Below are positions 33,403 to 42,597 of a stretch of 64,000 nucleotides of DNA, piece by piece. The notes beneath the pieces were generated by a model. It did no database searches and had not been told where the DNA came from. It saw only the letters and a program-made list of their open reading frames with translations. Positions within the stretch are counted from its first letter, which is position 1; the number at the start of each line of letters is the position of its first letter. Origin of the DNA: Stenotrophomonas raiganjensis (SeqCode) (lineage in GTDB: Bacteria; Pseudomonadota; Gammaproteobacteria; Xanthomonadales; Xanthomonadaceae); contig NZ_JAUTXR010000178.1 of assembly GCF_030658505.1 (NCBI RefSeq), positions 36,117-100,116 of the forward strand, given 5' to 3'. The position numbers and the translations under genes are program-made.

Positions 33403-33478
33403 GGGGCCATAGCTCAGCTGGGAGAGCGCCTGCATGGCATGCAGGAGGTCAGCGGTTCGATCCCGCTTGGCTCCACCA
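33403..33478 (+). tRNA. tRNA-Ala (GGC), copy 1
   Basis: 76 bases with a perfect cloverleaf: acceptor GGGGCCA/TGGCTCC, anticodon loop AT-GGC-AT, T-loop GGTTCGATCCC and encoded CCA. Anticodon GGC reads GCC/GCU alanine codons. Two further identical copies follow. Confidence 0.97.
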
Positions 33479-33532
33479 ATCTTTCGGCATTAGGCCGTCG
33501 AAAGGTCGCTAAAGAACATTGATGAGAATTGC

Positions 33533-33608
33533 GTCCCCATCGTCTAGAGGCCTAGGACATCACCCTTTCACGGTGGCGACCGGGGTTCGAATCCCCGTGG
33601 GGACGCCA
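33533..33608 (+). tRNA. tRNA-Glu (TTC), copy 1
   Basis: 76 bases, GTCCCCATCGTCTAGAGG... with acceptor pair TGGGGAC, anticodon loop CT-TTC-AC and encoded CCA. It is followed at once by a terminator. Confidence 0.97.
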
Positions 33609-33626
33609 CTCATCACGAACAACGAG

Positions 33627-33653
33627 GACCCGGCCGATAACCGGGTCTTTTTT
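33627..33653 (+). terminator. Rho-independent terminator after tRNA-Glu 1
   Basis: Stem GACCCGG/CCGGGTC (7 bp, loop CCGATAA) followed by six T. It ends the first tRNA transcript. Confidence 0.85.
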
Positions 33654-33747
33654 GTTCACCGCCTACCGGCATTCAGGTTGTGGCGTTGCGGTTCCCCCTG
33701 CCCTCGTGGCCGCGGTTGAACCGGAACGAAAAAAGTTCAAAAAAGAC

Positions 33748-33776
33748 TTCCACAAACGTGAACACGCAGGTATGAT
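33748..33776 (+). promoter_or_regulatory. Promoter of the second and third tRNA pairs
   Basis: -35 TTCCAC (33748-33753), 17 bases, -10 TATGAT (33771-33776), 18 bases before tRNA-Ala 2. The run of A just upstream may act as an UP element. Confidence 0.72.
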
Positions 33777-33793
33777 AGGCGGCTCGGTAACAC

Positions 33794-33869
33794 GGGGCCA
33801 TAGCTCAGCTGGGAGAGCGCCTGCATGGCATGCAGGAGGTCAGCGGTTCGATCCCGCTTGGCTCCACCA
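33794..33869 (+). tRNA. tRNA-Ala (GGC), copy 2
   Basis: Identical in its 76 bases to copy 1; it has its own upstream promoter. Confidence 0.97.
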
Positions 33870-33918
33870 CTTTCGACATTAGGCCGTCGAGAGTTCTACA
33901 ACTTGAAGTTTTTCGTGC

Positions 33919-33994
33919 GTCCCCATCGTCTAGAGGCCTAGGACATCACCCTTTCACGGTGGCGACCGGGGTTCGAATCCCCGTGGGGACGCCA
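33919..33994 (+). tRNA. tRNA-Glu (TTC), copy 2
   Basis: Identical to copy 1 over 76 bases. No terminator follows, so transcription probably runs into pair 3. Confidence 0.97.
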
Positions 33995-34039
33995 GTTTCA
34001 AAACGGACTCTGCTCCCGGCAGATCATCCGGAGTTTCAT

Positions 34040-34115
34040 GGGGCCATAGCTCAGCTGGGAGAGCGCCTGCATGGCATGCAGGAGGTCAGCGGTTCGATCC
34101 CGCTTGGCTCCACCA
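34040..34115 (+). tRNA. tRNA-Ala (GGC), copy 3
   Basis: Identical to the other two alanine copies; the spacers around copies 2 and 3 are nearly identical too, which points to a recent tandem duplication of the pair. Confidence 0.97.
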
Positions 34116-34163
34116 CTTTCGACATCAGGCCGTCGAAGGTTCTACAACTTGAAGTTTTCGTGC

Positions 34164-34239
34164 GTCCCCATCGTCTAGAGGCCTAGGACATCACCCTTTC
34201 ACGGTGGCGACCGGGGTTCGAATCCCCGTGGGGACGCCA
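34164..34239 (+). tRNA. tRNA-Glu (TTC), copy 3
   Basis: Identical to the other glutamate copies. A terminator follows 7 bases later. Confidence 0.97.
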
Positions 34240-34246
34240 ATTCTTG

Positions 34247-34273
34247 AAAACCCCGGCCTCGGCCGGGGTTTTT
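34247..34273 (+). terminator. Rho-independent terminator after the tRNA cluster
   Basis: Stem AAAACCCCGGCC/GGCCGGGGTTTT with loop TC, then T-rich sequence. It ends the tRNA transcript. Confidence 0.88.
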
Positions 34274-34300
34274 CTTTGCCCGTGATTCCCGGGAAGGCCC

Positions 34301-34320
34301 CATCCACGCATGGCGTGGAT
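34301..34320. repeat. Headless ATCCACGC palindrome
   Basis: CATCCACGC-AT-GGCGTGGAT; the GTAG/CTAC head is lost. It sits between the tRNA terminator and the GNAT gene end. Confidence 0.7.
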
Positions 34321-34340
34321 GCCCTCACCGCCACCCGCCC

Positions 34341-34757
34341 TCAGAACCGGCGATACATCCCGATCGATGCAGGTGCGGTGGGTGCGAAACCAAACTGTGC
34401 GTACAACCGGTGCGCTTCACCATCCGCCAGGAGGCTGACATACGCCGATGGAGGCAGGTTCGCCTGCATCCAGCTGTCCAGGCGACGCATCACCTCCTTG
34501 CCCAGGCCCTGCCCCTGCAGGCTTGGCAGCACCGCGATATCGCAGACCTGCAGGTGGCAACCGCCATCACCCACGAGCCGCCCCATCGCCACCAGCTTAC
34601 TGCCCTGGTAGGCACACACGCCGTACAGGGTGTTGGGCAACGCACGCGCCGCCGCTTCCCGGCTCTTGGCACTGAGGCCCGCCAGCACGCGCAGCCGGCA
34701 ATAGTCCTCGACCGTGGGCACTGCCTCGCGGAACTGGCAGGTGACAGAATCATTCAT
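34341..34757 (-). CDS. GNAT-family N-acetyltransferase
   Basis: A 138-residue single-domain GNAT protein. The acetyl-CoA-binding loop is clear in VLPSLQGQGLGKEVMRRLDS (Q/R-x-x-G-x-G/A), and the fold ends GFAPTAPASIGMYRRF. The acceptor substrate is not known. It is read away from the SRAP gene, with divergent starts 77 bases apart. The ATG at 34757 was chosen over the upstream open frame because it starts the GNAT fold. Confidence 0.82.
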   Translation of the reverse strand: MNDSVTCQFREAVPTVEDYCRLRVLAGLSAKSREAAARALPNTLYGVCAYQGSKLVAMGRLVGDGGCHLQVCDIAVLPSLQGQGLGKEVMRRLDSWMQANLPPSAYVSLLADGEAHRLYAQFGFAPTAPASIGMYRRF

Positions 34758-34834
34758 GCGGAATCTCCCTGTTGGTCGGGCTATCCTGCCGCATCCGCGT
34801 CGCAGCCGCTGCGACCCATGCCGGCAGAACACCC

Positions 34835-35791
34835 ATGTGCTATTCCGCCCTGATCCGCGCCGACTACGCCAAGCTGGTCCGCGAGTTCGGCGCCATCCTG
34901 TCGCTGGAAGATTTCGCGGAGCTGTACGCGCATGATCCCGGCAAGAAGCGCCCGAAGACGCCCAAGGCCATGGACGACGGCTTTGCCGCTGCGCGCACCG
35001 AGCAGGGCCGCGACATCGTGGCAAAGATCCAGCAATGGCACGCGCAGGAACGTCACGATCTCGAGGCGGAGCTGGCCCGCCAGCGCGAACGACGCGATAT
35101 CGCCAACGCCACGCTGGCGACCCGCCCCACCCAGAAGGCACGCAACGACCTGCGCGTGGCCGGCAACCGCATCGATCGTGCGCAGGCTCGCCTGGAAGAC
35201 CTGCACCGGGTGCAGCTGCTGCCACGCGACAACCGCATCTTCCCCGGCACCTACGCACCGGTGATGGTCAGCGAGAATGGCAAGCGCGTGATCAAGCCGA
35301 TGCGCTACCAGTGCCGGCTGCCGGACAAGCCGGCGCGCAACGACGTGCTCTATCCAGGCACTTACAACGCGCGGCGCGACAGCCTGGAAGGCTATTGGCG
35401 CGGCGCATTCGGCCTGCGCCATGGCGTGGTGGTGGTGCAGGCGTTCTACGAGCACGTACCCCGACATGCCATCGCCGGGCGCACCCTCGACGCCGGCGAG
35501 AAGGAAGCTGACGTGGTGCTGGAGTTCCGCCCCGATCCACAGCGCGACCTGCTGCTGGCCTGCCTGTGGGCGGAATGGGAAGGCCCCGAAGGTCGCCTGC
35601 TGTCATTCGCAACGATCACCGACACACCTCCGCACGACGTCGCCGCTGCGGGCCATGACCGCGGCGTGGTGCCGATCCGCAGGGAGCACCTGGACGCCTG
35701 GCTCAATCCCGATCCTGATGACCTGGCCCGCCAGTACCGGATCCTCGACGACCGCGAGGACCTTCGCTACGTGTACGAAGCAGTAGCCTGA
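34835..35791 (+). CDS. SRAP-domain protein (HMCES/YedK-like) with a coiled-coil insert
   Basis: A 318-residue SOS-response-associated peptidase-like protein. The catalytic Cys2 directly follows the start Met (MCYSALIR), as in YedK, which forms a covalent adduct with abasic sites. Other active-site candidates are Asn178 in TYNARRDS, Glu206 in QAFYEHV and His274 in AAGHDRGVVPI. YedK is about 220 residues; here a charged helical insert at about 53-125 (DIVAKIQQWHAQERHDLEAE) makes it far longer. It probably protects abasic sites in single-stranded DNA. No LexA box was found upstream. Confidence 0.82.
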   Translation: MCYSALIRADYAKLVREFGAILSLEDFAELYAHDPGKKRPKTPKAMDDGFAAARTEQGRDIVAKIQQWHAQERHDLEAELARQRERRDIANATLATRPTQKARNDLRVAGNRIDRAQARLEDLHRVQLLPRDNRIFPGTYAPVMVSENGKRVIKPMRYQCRLPDKPARNDVLYPGTYNARRDSLEGYWRGAFGLRHGVVVVQAFYEHVPRHAIAGRTLDAGEKEADVVLEFRPDPQRDLLLACLWAEWEGPEGRLLSFATITDTPPHDVAAAGHDRGVVPIRREHLDAWLNPDPDDLARQYRILDDREDLRYVYEAVA

Positions 35792-35810
35792 AGGCTCCGC
35801 GCAATTGAAA

Positions 35811-35830
35811 AACCCCGCCTGGGCGGGGTT
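35811..35830. terminator. Bidirectional hairpin terminator
   Basis: AACCCCGCC/GGCGGGGTT stem with loop TG. The T-run lies on the minus-strand side, so it mainly serves the Cys-rich gene; it also lies after the SRAP stop. Confidence 0.75.
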
Positions 35831-35836
35831 CCTGGA

Positions 35837-36034
35837 TCAGGGGTTGCCGCGGCACATCGCCTCTTCGCAGAAGGCTTGTTCCTGCAGGCATTGCTCGACC
35901 TCACCGCCGCGCGCGATGCAGCTCTTGTAGAGCTGGAAACAGGGCTGGCCGCACCATGCTGCAGACGCCGTACCACCAAAGACCGCCATCGAAAGGACAC
36001 CCGCAGCAACCATGCGCTTGATCCACTTCTTCAT
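35837..36034 (-). CDS. Small exported Cys-rich protein
   Basis: A 65-residue protein with a signal peptide (1-25, ASA) and a mature part of about 40 residues holding six cysteines (28, 32, 39, 49, 56, 61), enough for three disulfide bonds. AAGGAGA stands before the ATG. I do not know the family; the six-Cys pattern suggests a small periplasmic or secreted domain. A DsbG-like protein is encoded 5 kb away but is not linked in sequence. Confidence 0.7.
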   Translation of the reverse strand: MKKWIKRMVAAGVLSMAVFGGTASAAWCGQPCFQLYKSCIARGGEVEQCLQEQAFCEEAMCRGNP

Positions 36035-36103
36035 GCCACTCTCCTTGTAGGCCTGAGCATTCAGGCCAGCGCAGCATACGCCCGTGATCCGGGCCAGAGC
36101 CAG

Positions 36104-36484
36104 TCAGGCCCTGGCCCGGGAGCGGCCTACGGCGCGCACCAGCGCCTGGCACAGTTCCACCGACAGGTAGGGCTTGACCAGCAGCACGCCGGTCAGCATC
36201 GACGCCGGCAGTTGCTCGGCGGACATCCCGGTCGCCAGCACGAACGGTACGCCACGTGCCGACAGCGCTGCCGCCACCGGCTCGCTGGTCTCATTCCGAG
36301 CCAAGCGGTAATCGAGCAGCGCCACGTCTGGAGCGCTTTCCTTCAGCAGGCGCAGCGCCTCGTCCACGCTCGCCGCCAAGCCGACAACGGTCGCGCCAGC
36401 GTGCACCAGCTGCATCTGCAGCAGTGCGGCACTCATCTCGTCGTTCTCGACCACCAGCACCCTCAGGTCCTGCAACACTGTCAT
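36104..36484 (-). CDS. Stand-alone receiver domain (response regulator)
   Basis: A 126-residue CheY-like domain: acidic residues Glu13 and Asp15 in VENDE, phospho-acceptor Asp58 in DVALLDYRLA, Thr85 in VLATGM and Lys104 in LLVKPY. There is no output domain, so it signals by protein contact. No histidine kinase is nearby; the partner is unknown. Confidence 0.85.
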   Translation of the reverse strand: MTVLQDLRVLVVENDEMSAALLQMQLVHAGATVVGLAASVDEALRLLKESAPDVALLDYRLARNETSEPVAAALSARGVPFVLATGMSAEQLPASMLTGVLLVKPYLSVELCQALVRAVGRSRARA

Positions 36485-36616
36485 CCGGTACCGCTCCTGG
36501 AGGCATTCAAGCCGCCGCAGTATAGCCACCACAGAGCTGATGCCGACAGGAAGCGCCCCGATTGGCCTTGCCTCTATGAAAGCCCTGCCGACCTCGGTTA
36601 CACTCGCACGCTGCCT

Positions 36617-36702
36617 GCCGGTGTGGCGGAATGGTATACGCAGCTGACTCAAAATCAGCCGGGGGTAACCCCATGAAGGTTCGAGTCCTTTCACCGGCAC
36701 CA
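36617..36702 (+). tRNA. tRNA-Leu (CAA)
   Basis: 86 bases, class II tRNA with a long variable arm; acceptor GCCGGTG/CACCGGC, anticodon loop CT-CAA-AA, encoded CCA. A -10 like TACACT lies 13 bases upstream (36599-36604). It reads UUG codons. Confidence 0.96.
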
Positions 36703-36735
36703 CTGCATCAAAGGCCAGGTCCATGACCTGGCCTT

Positions 36736-37128
36736 TTGCTTTTCCAGGCCCGGGGCGGCCACACTGCCCGGCATGCCTGCATCCCTTCCAGACACCCTGC
36801 CCGCACGCCTGCGCGCCCTGCGGGGGATGATGCGATCGATCCCCTGCATGGCCGCGGCGAGCTGGCCTATGACCTGGAGCCGCACTGGCAGGGACAGGGG
36901 CTGGCCACGCAGGCGGCACGCGCGGTGCTCGACTGCGGCCATGCAGTACGGTCGCTGACGCGCATCCAGGCGACCGTTCTGGACAGCAACGCCCGCTCAA
37001 TCGCCGAGCTGGAGCGCCTCGGCATGCGGCGCGAAGGGCTGCTGCACGCCTACCGCCGGGTGCGGGGCCAGCCCCGGAACGTCTGGATGTACGCCCATCT
37101 CGACGGCACTACCGTGTCACTGCCCTGA
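36736..37128 (+). pseudogene. Truncated GNAT N-acetyltransferase remnant
   Basis: The C-terminal GNAT (RimJ-like) half is clear: GELAYDLEPHWQGQGLATQA and LDSNARSIAELERLGMRREG. The preceding 50 residues do not resemble the normal N-terminal half, while another frame offers MPASLPDTLPARLRALRG, which does look like a RimJ start. A deletion plus frameshift is the simplest reading. Expression of the C-terminal part cannot be excluded. Confidence 0.6.
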
Positions 37129-37242
37129 AACAGGACTGAGACTTCCGACAAGGTCTCTACTAGACGCAGCGCACACTTTTCTTGCCAGCATCACGTGTAT
37201 CTGCCTATCGTGATCCTGCCGGATCCGGGGGCGGGGGAATGC

Positions 37243-38682
37243 ATGACGTTGCGTGCTGCACTGTTTTTCCTGGTCACGCACGCGCTTGTCATTGCCTTGA
37301 TCGGCCCCCAGGACCCGGTGGGCTCCTATCTTCTGCTGATCACCGCTCCTCTGTTGGCCGCACTGGCCTGCCTGCGGCGCGCACGTGGCAGCCAGGCCGC
37401 CTGCAAGTGGCGGACACTGGGCGCCGCCGTCGCGCTGTTCTCTCTCGCCTTGCTGGCCCTGCTGTACCGCAACGTGGCCGGGCTCGCCCCTGCGCAGATG
37501 ACCGCGTCATCGTTGATCCTGTACGTGTTCTACCGGATACCTCTGACCTATGTGGCCGCCAGCCCGGGCGGCGCAAACCGCTGCATCCGCGCCGTGGACC
37601 TCGGGATCATCGCGCTGCTGTGGCTGCTGTACTACATGCACACGCGGGCAATGGCTCCGTTGAACGCCGCCCTGTGGACGCAGTGCCTGAACACCATGAG
37701 CAGCGTGCAGAACAGCCTGGTGTTCTGCTTCGCGCTGATCCGGTTCCTGGCCGAGGACAACCCGGACCGCCGCGACTTTTTCCGGACACTGACGATCTAC
37801 GCCCTGGGCTACTTCCTGCTGGCCTTGTACATCAACACCTACCAGCCGCAGGTGCCGGACGGCAACTGGGGAGACCTGCTGATCAGCGGGCTGTTCGTGC
37901 TGCTGGCAGTCATGGCCGGCAGCAACCGCCGCGGCCCTGCAGTGCAGGTATCGAGTGGCCTGCGTCGCATCGTCGATGCCGGCGTGCCGCTGATGCTGCC
38001 GTTGCTGCTGATGATGGTGGCACTGCTGGTCGCGCGCCTGCAGCCAACCCTGGCCACGGTCGGCTTCATCGGTGCCCTGCTCGGCCATGCGCTGCGCAGC
38101 GTGCTGGGCCAGGCCGAGATCCAGCGCCAGCGCGATGAGCTGGAAACGCTGGCCCGGCGCGATCCGCTGACCGGGCTGGGCAACCGGCGCAGCTTCGATG
38201 AGTCGCTTGGCGCGGCCCACCGCCGTGCCCGCCGCCAAAGCATGGGCCTGGCCGTGCTGATGATCGACATCGACCACTTCAAGCGGCTCAATGACACCTA
38301 CGGGCACCCTGAAGGCGATCGCCGCCTGCGCGCCGTTGCCGCGATTCTGGAGGGCAGCCTGCAGCGCGGCGACGACCTGCTGGCCCGCTACGGCGGCGAG
38401 GAGTTCATCGCCTCCCTGCCCTCATCCACCCCTTCGCACGCACTGGATCTGGGCGAGCGCCTGCGTGCGGCTGTCGAACACGCTGCGTTGCCCGCCCCGG
38501 ATGGTCATGTGACCATCAGCGTCGGCGTCGCCTGGCAGTCCTCCAGCGACCCGTCCGAGCCGGCCGATCTGGTCGAACGCGCCGACCAGGCGCTGTACCG
38601 GGCAAAGCATGCCGGCCGCAACTGCGTGCAGCTCGCCCCGGCCACGCGGGCCGGGGAAGCGACTTCCGGACGCCGTGCCTAG
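37243..38682 (+). CDS. Membrane diguanylate cyclase (GGDEF)
   Basis: A 479-residue protein: about eight transmembrane helices in residues 5-285 and a C-terminal GGDEF domain. The active site is GGEEF (384-388, in [10 protein letters not shown]), and an allosteric I-site RGDD sits exactly five residues earlier (375-378), so it should make c-di-GMP and be product-inhibited. The signal sensed is unknown. ATG 37243 was chosen by the start of the first hydrophobic helix; an earlier ATG at 37195 exists. Confidence 0.87.
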   Translation: MTLRAALFFLVTHALVIALIGPQDPVGSYLLLITAPLLAALACLRRARGSQAACKWRTLGAAVALFSLALLALLYRNVAGLAPAQMTASSLILYVFYRIPLTYVAASPGGANRCIRAVDLGIIALLWLLYYMHTRAMAPLNAALWTQCLNTMSSVQNSLVFCFALIRFLAEDNPDRRDFFRTLTIYALGYFLLALYINTYQPQVPDGNWGDLLISGLFVLLAVMAGSNRRGPAVQVSSGLRRIVDAGVPLMLPLLLMMVALLVARLQPTLATVGFIGALLGHALRSVLGQAEIQRQRDELETLARRDPLTGLGNRRSFDESLGAAHRRARRQSMGLAVLMIDIDHFKRLNDTYGHPEGDRRLRAVAAILEGSLQRGDDLLARYGGEEFIASLPSSTPSHALDLGERLRAAVEHAALPAPDGHVTISVGVAWQSSSDPSEPADLVERADQALYRAKHAGRNCVQLAPATRAGEATSGRRA

Positions 38683-40505
38683 ACCGCGTGCAACGCGGCC
38701 ACCCCATGCGGATGGCCACCCCCGCCCTGCACACGGAAGCTCGCTACGGTCTGCAGCAGCTGCGCCGATTGTTCCTCCATGCTGCGTGCCGCCGCCGACG
38801 CCTCCTCGACCAGAGCCGCATTCTGCTGGGTGCCCTGGTCGATCAGATCGACCGCATGGTTCATCTGCTGGATGTCATCGCTCTGCTGCTGCGAGGCGGT
38901 GCTGATCTCGGTCATCAGATCGCTCACCCGGCGGACGTTGGTCACGATTTCATCCATGGTGCGGCCCGCGCTCTCGACCTGGGCAGTGCCGGCCCCCACA
39001 TTGGCAACCGACTCGTCTATCAGGTGCTTGATCTCCTTGGCGGCACTGGCCGATCGCTGCGACAGTTCGCGGATCTCGGTGGCGACCACGGCGAAGCCAC
39101 GGCCGTGTTCACCCGCGCGCGCCGCCTCCACAGCCGCATTCAACGCCAGGATGTTGGTCTGGAAGGCGATGCCATCGATCACCCCGATGATGTCGACGAT
39201 GCGTCGCGAGGACGCGTTGATCACCGCCATCGTTTCGACCACCTCGTGCACCACGCTGCCACCACGCGCAGCGACATCGGCCGCACCACCGGCCAGCTGG
39301 CTGGCCTGGCGTGCGTTGGTGGCGGTGCGCTGCACGGTCTCGGCCAGGCCCTTCATCGAAACAGCAGTCTCCTCCAGCGAGGCCGCCTGCTGCTCGGTGC
39401 GCTGCGACAGGTCGCTGTTGCCCTGCGCGATTTCGGTCGCGCCCACCGCAATGGTGTCGGCGGCGAACTTGATCTGGCCGATGATGGCAGCCATCGCCTC
39501 GACCAGCGCGTTCACACCCTCGCACAGCTCCGCGATCGAACCCTGCTTGTCGGTCATCGCAACGCGCCGGGTCAGATCTCCCTGCTTGGCAGCGGCCACC
39601 ACTTCCCGGGTCTGCGCCACGGCGCGCTGCATGGCTTGGTTCTCATGCACCTGCGCGGTGATGTCGGTCGCGTACTTGACGACCTTGAACGGCTTGCCGT
39701 TGAGGTCGAGGATGGGGTTGTAGGAGGCCTGGATCCAGACCTCGCGCCCGCCCTTCCCCAAGCGGCGATACTGGCCGGCATCGTATTCGCCGCGTCCGAG
39801 TTTCTCCCAGAACCGGCGATACTCATCGCTGCTGCGATGGCCCGGTTCGACGAACAGTGAGTGGTGCTGCCCACGCACCTCATCCAGGCTGTAGCCGGTG
39901 ACGGCGAGGAAGTTCTCATTGGCCGAGAGGATGCGCCCGTCCATGCTGAATTCGATCACTGCCTGCGATTTGCCGATCGCCGCCAGTTGCCCGGCCGAAT
40001 CGGCCGCCTGCAGTTTCTGCGCGGTGATGTCGGTGGCGAACTTGACCACCTTGTACGGCCGCCCCTGGCGATCCAGGACCGGGTTGTACGACGCCTGGAT
40101 CCAGATCTCGCGCTGGCCCTTGCCGAAGCGCCGATACTGTCCGGCGTCATATTCGCCGCGCCCCAACCGCGCCCAGAAGTCGCGGTATTCGGCGCTGCGC
40201 GCCTGCTCGGCATCGACGAACAGTGAATGGTGCTTGCCCTGGATCTCTTCCAGCCGGTAGCCCATCGCCTGCAGGAAATTGTCATTGGCCTGCAGGATGG
40301 TGCCATCGAGCGCGAACTCGATGACGGCCTGCACGCGATGCAGCGCCGTGATCTGCGCTTCCAGTTCGGCGCGGTCGGATGCCGCCGGCTCGGTGCGGGT
40401 GCGCTGATGCGGAGCAAGGGCGCCCAGCAACGCGCGCCACGGCGACCAACGGGTATGCAGCTCGGCTGGCGCCTGCGCGCCTGCCGTGAAGCCTGGAATG
40501 AGCAT
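38679..40505 (-). CDS. PAS-PAS methyl-accepting chemotaxis transducer (soluble, BdlA-like)
   Basis: A 608-residue transducer without transmembrane helices. Two near-identical PAS domains (about 57-165 and 178-287, both with [26 protein letters not shown] sequence) precede a signalling domain whose hairpin tip reads [17 protein letters not shown]. The high identity of the PAS copies suggests duplication. BdlA-like proteins control biofilm dispersal, which fits the diguanylate cyclases on either side, although this is inferred. It is convergent with the membrane cyclase, overlapping its end by four bases. Confidence 0.86.
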   Translation of the reverse strand: MLIPGFTAGAQAPAELHTRWSPWRALLGALAPHQRTRTEPAASDRAELEAQITALHRVQAVIEFALDGTILQANDNFLQAMGYRLEEIQGKHHSLFVDAEQARSAEYRDFWARLGRGEYDAGQYRRFGKGQREIWIQASYNPVLDRQGRPYKVVKFATDITAQKLQAADSAGQLAAIGKSQAVIEFSMDGRILSANENFLAVTGYSLDEVRGQHHSLFVEPGHRSSDEYRRFWEKLGRGEYDAGQYRRLGKGGREVWIQASYNPILDLNGKPFKVVKYATDITAQVHENQAMQRAVAQTREVVAAAKQGDLTRRVAMTDKQGSIAELCEGVNALVEAMAAIIGQIKFAADTIAVGATEIAQGNSDLSQRTEQQAASLEETAVSMKGLAETVQRTATNARQASQLAGGAADVAARGGSVVHEVVETMAVINASSRRIVDIIGVIDGIAFQTNILALNAAVEAARAGEHGRGFAVVATEIRELSQRSASAAKEIKHLIDESVANVGAGTAQVESAGRTMDEIVTNVRRVSDLMTEISTASQQQSDDIQQMNHAVDLIDQGTQQNAALVEEASAAARSMEEQSAQLLQTVASFRVQGGGGHPHGVAALHAV

Positions 40506-40759
40506 TGTCTGATCCTCGGTGTCCGGTAAGCGGTTGCGACCCGACGGGCGGGATGCCCGGCGGCAACTTCAGTTGCTTGGGACTACAGGTACCGGCAGGC
40601 ACCCCTCGAGCGGCTGGCAAGAACGTCTGGTGCGGGTGCGATCGGCATAGGCAACGGCGGAACACACAGCGCGGACCGCCCATCGGGGGCAGCCTGGGGT
40701 CCTGCAGCGGGTGACTGGAGCGGGATCCAGAGGGGATATCGGCGATGGGATTGGCGGCT

Positions 40760-41305
40760 TTAGCGGAATTCTGCGACGCCCGTCGCAAGTCCAGTCATGC
40801 GCGCAGGAATGCGATAGACGATCGCCGTGTACTTCACTTCCTTCTCACGCGCGACGGGCACGCCTCCCAGGGATTCGGCCAGACGCCGGCTCGGCGCGTT
40901 CTGCTCGGCCACCGGATAGCGGAATGCCGCGCACCGCAGGTGCCCGGAAGCCCACGACCACACCGCCGCCACGGCTTCCCGGCCGTAGCCCCGGCCATGC
41001 ATCGCTTCGTCGATCCAGATGCCGAGTTCTGGTTCGGCGTCCATGGTTCGATGCAGGCCGGCCAGACCAAGGAAGGCGCCATCGTCACGTCGGCGGATGA
41101 CAAAGGTGATGTCCGTGCCCTCGGAGATGGTGGGCAACCACGCCTGCCAGACCGCAGTGAAGGCCTCCTCCGACGGCGGTGGCTCGAAGGCCATGTAGCG
41201 TGTCAGCCCCGGCGTGATCGCTGCGAACACCTCATCGGCATCCTCCGCCGTGAAAGGCCGCAGGCACAACCTCGCACTTTCGATCGCCCGGTTGCCTGAG
41301 GTCAT
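40760..41305 (-). CDS. GNAT N-acetyltransferase (RimJ/RimL-like)
   Basis: A 181-residue GNAT protein with IESARLCLRPFTAEDADEV at the N-terminus and acetyl-CoA loop GIWIDEAMHGRGYGREAVAA (R/Q-x-x-G-x-G). It resembles the RimJ/RimL branch, which acetylates protein N-termini or aminoglycosides, but the substrate is open. It is divergent from the DUF5694 gene. ATG 41305 is the first start giving the full fold. Confidence 0.82.
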   Translation of the reverse strand: MTSGNRAIESARLCLRPFTAEDADEVFAAITPGLTRYMAFEPPPSEEAFTAVWQAWLPTISEGTDITFVIRRRDDGAFLGLAGLHRTMDAEPELGIWIDEAMHGRGYGREAVAAVWSWASGHLRCAAFRYPVAEQNAPSRRLAESLGGVPVAREKEVKYTAIVYRIPARMTGLATGVAEFR

Positions 41306-41455
41306 GTCCTGCACCACGATTTCATTGAATCCAGCCTCGCTCAAGAGGCGCGTGCAACGCAAGCCGAAAGGGCCATGACCAACGGGGGATTCCCGGGCGC
41401 AGGGAAACGGCCAGCATGCAGTGACCTGAAGGATGTCCACGGACACGGAGATCAC

Positions 41456-42544
41456 ATGCTTACACGCTTGGTCAGCTACCTCTTCCTGGGACTGTGCAGT
41501 ACCGGCGCCCTGGCTGCCGATGGCGCCTATCGGCCGTCCTTCCATCCCGACCAGCTGAAGGGTCCGCCTGCCGGTCGCCCGAACGAGGTACTGGTGCTGG
41601 GCAGCCCGCACCTGTCCAGCCTGCCGAAGACCTTCAAGCCAGCAATGCTGGAGCCCCTGCTGCAGCGACTGCAGGCGTGGCAGCCAACGGTGATCGCGGT
41701 GGAGAACCTGTCCGGCCTGCAGTGCGACTTCATGCGCCGCAATCCAGGCCGCTACGCCGGAAGTGTCGAGGACTACTGCGTCGATCCAGCACCGGCGCAG
41801 GCCGCGACCGGCCTGGACGTTCCCAGCGCCAATGCCGAGATGGAACGCCTGCTTGCGGACTGGCCGAACGAACCCAGCGCCGCCCAGCGGCGCCGATTGG
41901 CCGCAGTTTTCCTCGCTGCGGGCGAAAACGGTTCGGCCGTCGTGCAATGGCTGCGGTTGCCCAGCGAAGAGCGCCGTGCCGGTGACAGCCTGACTCCCGA
42001 GCTGGTGCGCTACCTCGACACCCGCATGGCCAGGCCGGACGAAGTGGGCATGGTCGCAGGCGTACTGGCCGCACGGCTGGGGCTGGAACGGCTGTGGTCG
42101 GTCGACGACCACACCGCGGATTCGCCCACGCCGGAATCCCGAAGGAAGGCCTACATCTCAGCCATCCGGGCCGCCTGGGACAATCCATTCGTGAAGACGC
42201 GAATGGCCGCTGACGAGCCGCTCGAAGCAAACCTCGACAAACCCGAGGGGCTGCTCGCGATGTATCGCGCCTACAACAGCGCGGACGCCGCGATGATGGC
42301 TTACAACAGCGACTTCGGTGCAACCCTGGTGGAACCATCACCCGAGGGTTTCGGCCGCAACTACGTGGGCTACTGGGAAACCCGCAACCTGCGCATGGTC
42401 GCCAACATGCGGGATGTGCTGGGCCAGCACCCAGGCACCCGCATGCTGACCATCGTCGGCGCCTCGCATAAGGGCTACTACGAGGCCTACCTCAACCTGA
42501 TGCACGACGTGCAGCTGGTCAGTTCGGATGAAGTGCTGCGTTGA
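41456..42544 (+). CDS. Exported DUF5694-family protein
   Basis: A 362-residue protein with a signal peptide (1-20, ending ALAAD). The body recalls DUF5694/TraB-Tiki-like proteins: VLVLGSPHLSSLPKTF at the start, and GTRMLTIVGASHKGYYEAYL near the end, where His residues may bind metal. The biochemical role is unknown. GGAG precedes the ATG. The gene is alone, followed by a hairpin shared with a convergent small gene. Confidence 0.72.
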   Translation: MLTRLVSYLFLGLCSTGALAADGAYRPSFHPDQLKGPPAGRPNEVLVLGSPHLSSLPKTFKPAMLEPLLQRLQAWQPTVIAVENLSGLQCDFMRRNPGRYAGSVEDYCVDPAPAQAATGLDVPSANAEMERLLADWPNEPSAAQRRRLAAVFLAAGENGSAVVQWLRLPSEERRAGDSLTPELVRYLDTRMARPDEVGMVAGVLAARLGLERLWSVDDHTADSPTPESRRKAYISAIRAAWDNPFVKTRMAADEPLEANLDKPEGLLAMYRAYNSADAAMMAYNSDFGATLVEPSPEGFGRNYVGYWETRNLRMVANMRDVLGQHPGTRMLTIVGASHKGYYEAYLNLMHDVQLVSSDEVLR

Positions 42545-42560
42545 AGCCAGGCGCGGATCG

Positions 42561-42597
42561 CAGGGATGATGGCGGTGCCCCCAGCGCCATCATCCTG
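42561..42597. terminator. Shared hairpin between convergent genes
   Basis: Arms CAGGGATGATGGCG and CGCCATCATCCTG pair with one bulged base and a ten-base loop. It lies between the DUF5694 stop and the 42590 stop, likely ending both transcripts. Confidence 0.55.

Noticed and set aside
33403..36702. A tRNA-linked integrative element
   Set aside because: I found no integrase, phage gene or direct attachment repeat near the four tRNA groups; the flanking genes are ordinary.
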